6,678 nt of DNA from contig VGIE01000132.1 of assembly GCA_016867955.1 (NCBI GenBank), positions 1-6,678 on the forward strand, written 5' to 3'. The position numbers were made by a program, and so were the translations under genes. The notes under the pieces are model-generated. The model worked only from the letters and a program-made list of their open reading frames with translations, made no database searches and was not told the origin of the DNA. Each line of letters opens with the position of its first letter. The stretch's first letter is position 1. This DNA is from Betaproteobacteria bacterium (GTDB lineage: Bacteria; Pseudomonadota; Gammaproteobacteria; Burkholderiales; SG8-39). Shown here in pieces: positions 5,444 to 6,678 of this stretch.

Positions 5444-6301
5444 ATGGCCGCACTTGTTCTCAATGGCAAGCAGTTGTCGCTGCAAATGGAAACGGATCTC
5501 ACGGCACGCGTGGCCGCACTGCGTGCGCGCATGTCCGGAGGCGCCGGCGCCGAGCCGCCGGTGCTTGCCACCATCCTGGTCGGCGATGATCCGGCCTCGG
5601 CAACCTACGTGAAGATGAAGGGCAATGCCTGCGTACGTGTCGGCATGGAGTCCCGCAAGGTAGTGCTGCCGCAGTCGGCAAGCACGGCGCAGCTGCTGGC
5701 CGAGGTCGATGCGCTAAACGCCGATCCGCGCGTGCACGGCATTCTGCTGCAGCACCCGGTGCCCCCGCAGATCGACGAGCGCGCCTGCTTCGACCGCATC
5801 GCGCTGGCCAAGGACGTGGACGGTGTCACGGTGCTGGGCTTCGGCAAGATGGCCATGGGCGAGGCGGCCTTCGGGTCGGCCACGCCGGCCGGCATCATGC
5901 GGCTGCTTGCGCATTACAAGGTCGAACTCGCCGGCAAGCATGCCGTGGTGGTGGGGCGCAGCCCCATCCTGGGCAAGCCGGTGGCGATGATGCTGCTCAA
6001 TGCCAACGCTACCGTCACCATCTGTCACTCGAAGACGCAGGGCCTGCCCGAACTCGTGCGCCAGGCCGATCTCGTGGTGGGGGCGGTGGGCAGGCCGCAG
6101 TTCATCAAGGGCGCCTGGATCAGGCCGGGCGCGGTGGTGGTGGATGCGGGCTATCATCCCGGCGGCGTGGGTGACATCGAACTGTCGGCGGTGATCGACA
6201 CCTGCGCGGCCTATACGCCGGTGCCCGGTGGCGTCGGTCCGATGACCATCGCCACGCTGATGGCGCAGACGGTAGAGGCGGCGGAGAAGGCGGCTGGCTG
6301 A
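5444..6301 (+). CDS. folD: Methylenetetrahydrofolate dehydrogenase / methenyltetrahydrofolate cyclohydrolase FolD
   Basis: FolD interconverts 5,10-methylene-, 5,10-methenyl- and 10-formyl-tetrahydrofolate in the cytoplasm, supplying one-carbon units for purines and formyl-Met-tRNA. The protein is complete at 285 residues, the usual length. Folate-site residues are present: Tyr55 and catalytic Lys59 in YVKMKGNAC, Gln103 in GILLQHPVP, and Asp126 in KDVDG. They correspond to E. coli Tyr50, Lys54, Gln98 and Asp121, a constant offset of five. The Rossmann nucleotide-binding part has [18 protein letters not shown] (168-185), and the C-terminus keeps [14 protein letters not shown] (259-272). In place of the common HPxNxGxL...PCTP stretch it has [21 protein letters not shown] (128-148). 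I recognise this as a recurring variant of the family, not as damage. An SD at 5433-5437 supports the start. It appears to be transcribed alone: the upstream islet is degenerate and 148 bp separates it from the next gene. Confidence 0.97.
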   Translation: MAALVLNGKQLSLQMETDLTARVAALRARMSGGAGAEPPVLATILVGDDPASATYVKMKGNACVRVGMESRKVVLPQSASTAQLLAEVDALNADPRVHGILLQHPVPPQIDERACFDRIALAKDVDGVTVLGFGKMAMGEAAFGSATPAGIMRLLAHYKVELAGKHAVVVGRSPILGKPVAMMLLNANATVTICHSKTQGLPELVRQADLVVGAVGRPQFIKGAWIRPGAVVVDAGYHPGGVGDIELSAVIDTCAAYTPVPGGVGPMTIATLMAQTVEAAEKAAG

Positions 6302-6320
6302 CGATTGGGTCGCTTGTGCT

Positions 6321-6382
6321 CTGTCAGTATTCCAGTCGTTTGGGCAATAAATGAAAGATAACCAAGATCAGACTGTCAGTAT
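6321..6382 (+). repeat. 10-bp direct repeat CTGTCAGTAT in folD-MOSC spacer
   Basis: CTGTCAGTAT occurs at 6321-6330 and again at 6373-6382, 52 bp apart, in the AT-richer spacer 6302-6449. The second copy runs into TATAAA (6380-6385), a possible -10 box for the MOSC gene, and the first into TATTCC. I find no good -35 hexamer for either. The copies could be paired protein-binding sites (52 bp is close to five helical turns) or two related weak promoters. Confidence 0.35.
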
Positions 6383-6449
6383 AAAAATTGGATGACCGTG
6401 TCCATTCCCGGCGGCCCGGTCCACCGACTCCACGCGCGAAGATTCCGCC

Positions 6450-6678
6450 ATGCCGATAAGCGTCAATGCCATTCACCGCTATCCGATCAAGGGCCTCAGC
6501 GCCGAGCCACTTGAGCGCGTCACGCTGGCGACCGGGCGTTGCCTGCCGCACGATCGGCGATTTGCGCTCGCCCGTGCCTCGACCGTGATCGACCCCGTCC
6601 GCCCGGAGTGGCTGCCAAAGACGCACTTCTTCATGCTGATGCGGGACGAGCGGCTCGCTGAATTGCGCACCCGCTTCG
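6450..6678 (+). CDS. MOSC domain-containing protein (N-terminal part)
   Basis: The visible 76 residues form the MOSC N-terminal beta-barrel region, with YPIKGLSAEPLERVTL (11-26), GRCLPHDRRFALAR (29-42) and WLPKTHFFMLMRDERLAEL (56-74). MOSC proteins are related to the C-terminal domain of molybdenum-cofactor sulfurase and to YcbX/mARC, and typically bind molybdenum cofactor. The conserved MOSC core, with its cysteine, would lie to the right of the window, so activity cannot be judged. The PIKGLS-PL and LPKxHFxMLMRDERL pattern is that of the common proteobacterial 'MOSC N-terminal beta barrel' proteins, not YcbX itself. The ATG is where the family starts; only a weak GAAG precedes it, 8 nt upstream. 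A TATAAA box about 65 bp upstream may be part of its promoter. The frame is open at the right edge. Confidence 0.88.
   Translation, partial: MPISVNAIHRYPIKGLSAEPLERVTLATGRCLPHDRRFALARASTVIDPVRPEWLPKTHFFMLMRDERLAELRTRF

Noticed and set aside
5223..5589. Overlapping plus-strand frames between the hairpin region and folD
   Set aside because: They run into folD out of frame, have no ribosome-binding sites or motifs, and have a composition typical of noncoding GC-rich sequence.
1..6678. CRISPR array, transposon, tRNA or rRNA
   Set aside because: No regularly spaced repeats, transposase-like frames, terminal inverted repeats with target duplication, or RNA-gene motifs were seen.

Overview
The window comes from a GC-rich Gram-negative bacterium, most likely a proteobacterium. 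The Lol lipoprotein-export genes imply an outer membrane. The RpfE-type gene ahead of recJ, and the style of the LolC/E permease ([18 protein letters not shown]), suggest a betaproteobacterium (Rhodocyclales-like) or a nearby gammaproteobacterium. This placement is inference from remembered family features, not from a search.

Layout. On the minus strand, positions 2193 to 1 hold an RpfE-type / 'phosphoglycerate mutase-like' gene followed by recJ, which overlaps it by 8 nt and runs off the left edge. A 143-bp divergent spacer separates this pair from a plus-strand pair at 2337-4341. That pair is a single LolC/LolE-type (LolF-like) permease and the ATPase LolD, again overlapping by 8 nt. Together they form the inner-membrane machine that extracts lipoproteins and hands them to LolA.

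Between lolD and folD (4342-5443) lies a small accessory islet. It starts with an ArsR-family repressor gene whose promoter has TTGACA and TACAAT boxes 16 bp apart. The start codon sits where transcription should begin, so the mRNA is probably leaderless. Two near-identical dyads, 40 bp apart, overlap the -35 box and the -10/start region and look like autoregulatory operators. The translationally coupled partner, an SRPBCC/AHSA1-domain gene, is broken by an in-frame TGA at a position usually occupied by Trp, and its 3' half is missing. It runs into a short unrecognised reading frame with one predicted membrane helix, then a hairpin-rich non-coding stretch.

The right side is housekeeping again. 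A complete folD (5444-6301), of a sequence variant carrying GFGKMAMGE and GSATP, is followed by an AT-richer spacer with a 10-bp direct repeat. The window ends in the first 76 codons of a MOSC-domain protein.

I see no CRISPR array, transposase, tRNA or rRNA. Nothing in the window amounts to a convincing new multi-gene system. The most informative piece is the arsR control region with its degenerate partner gene.
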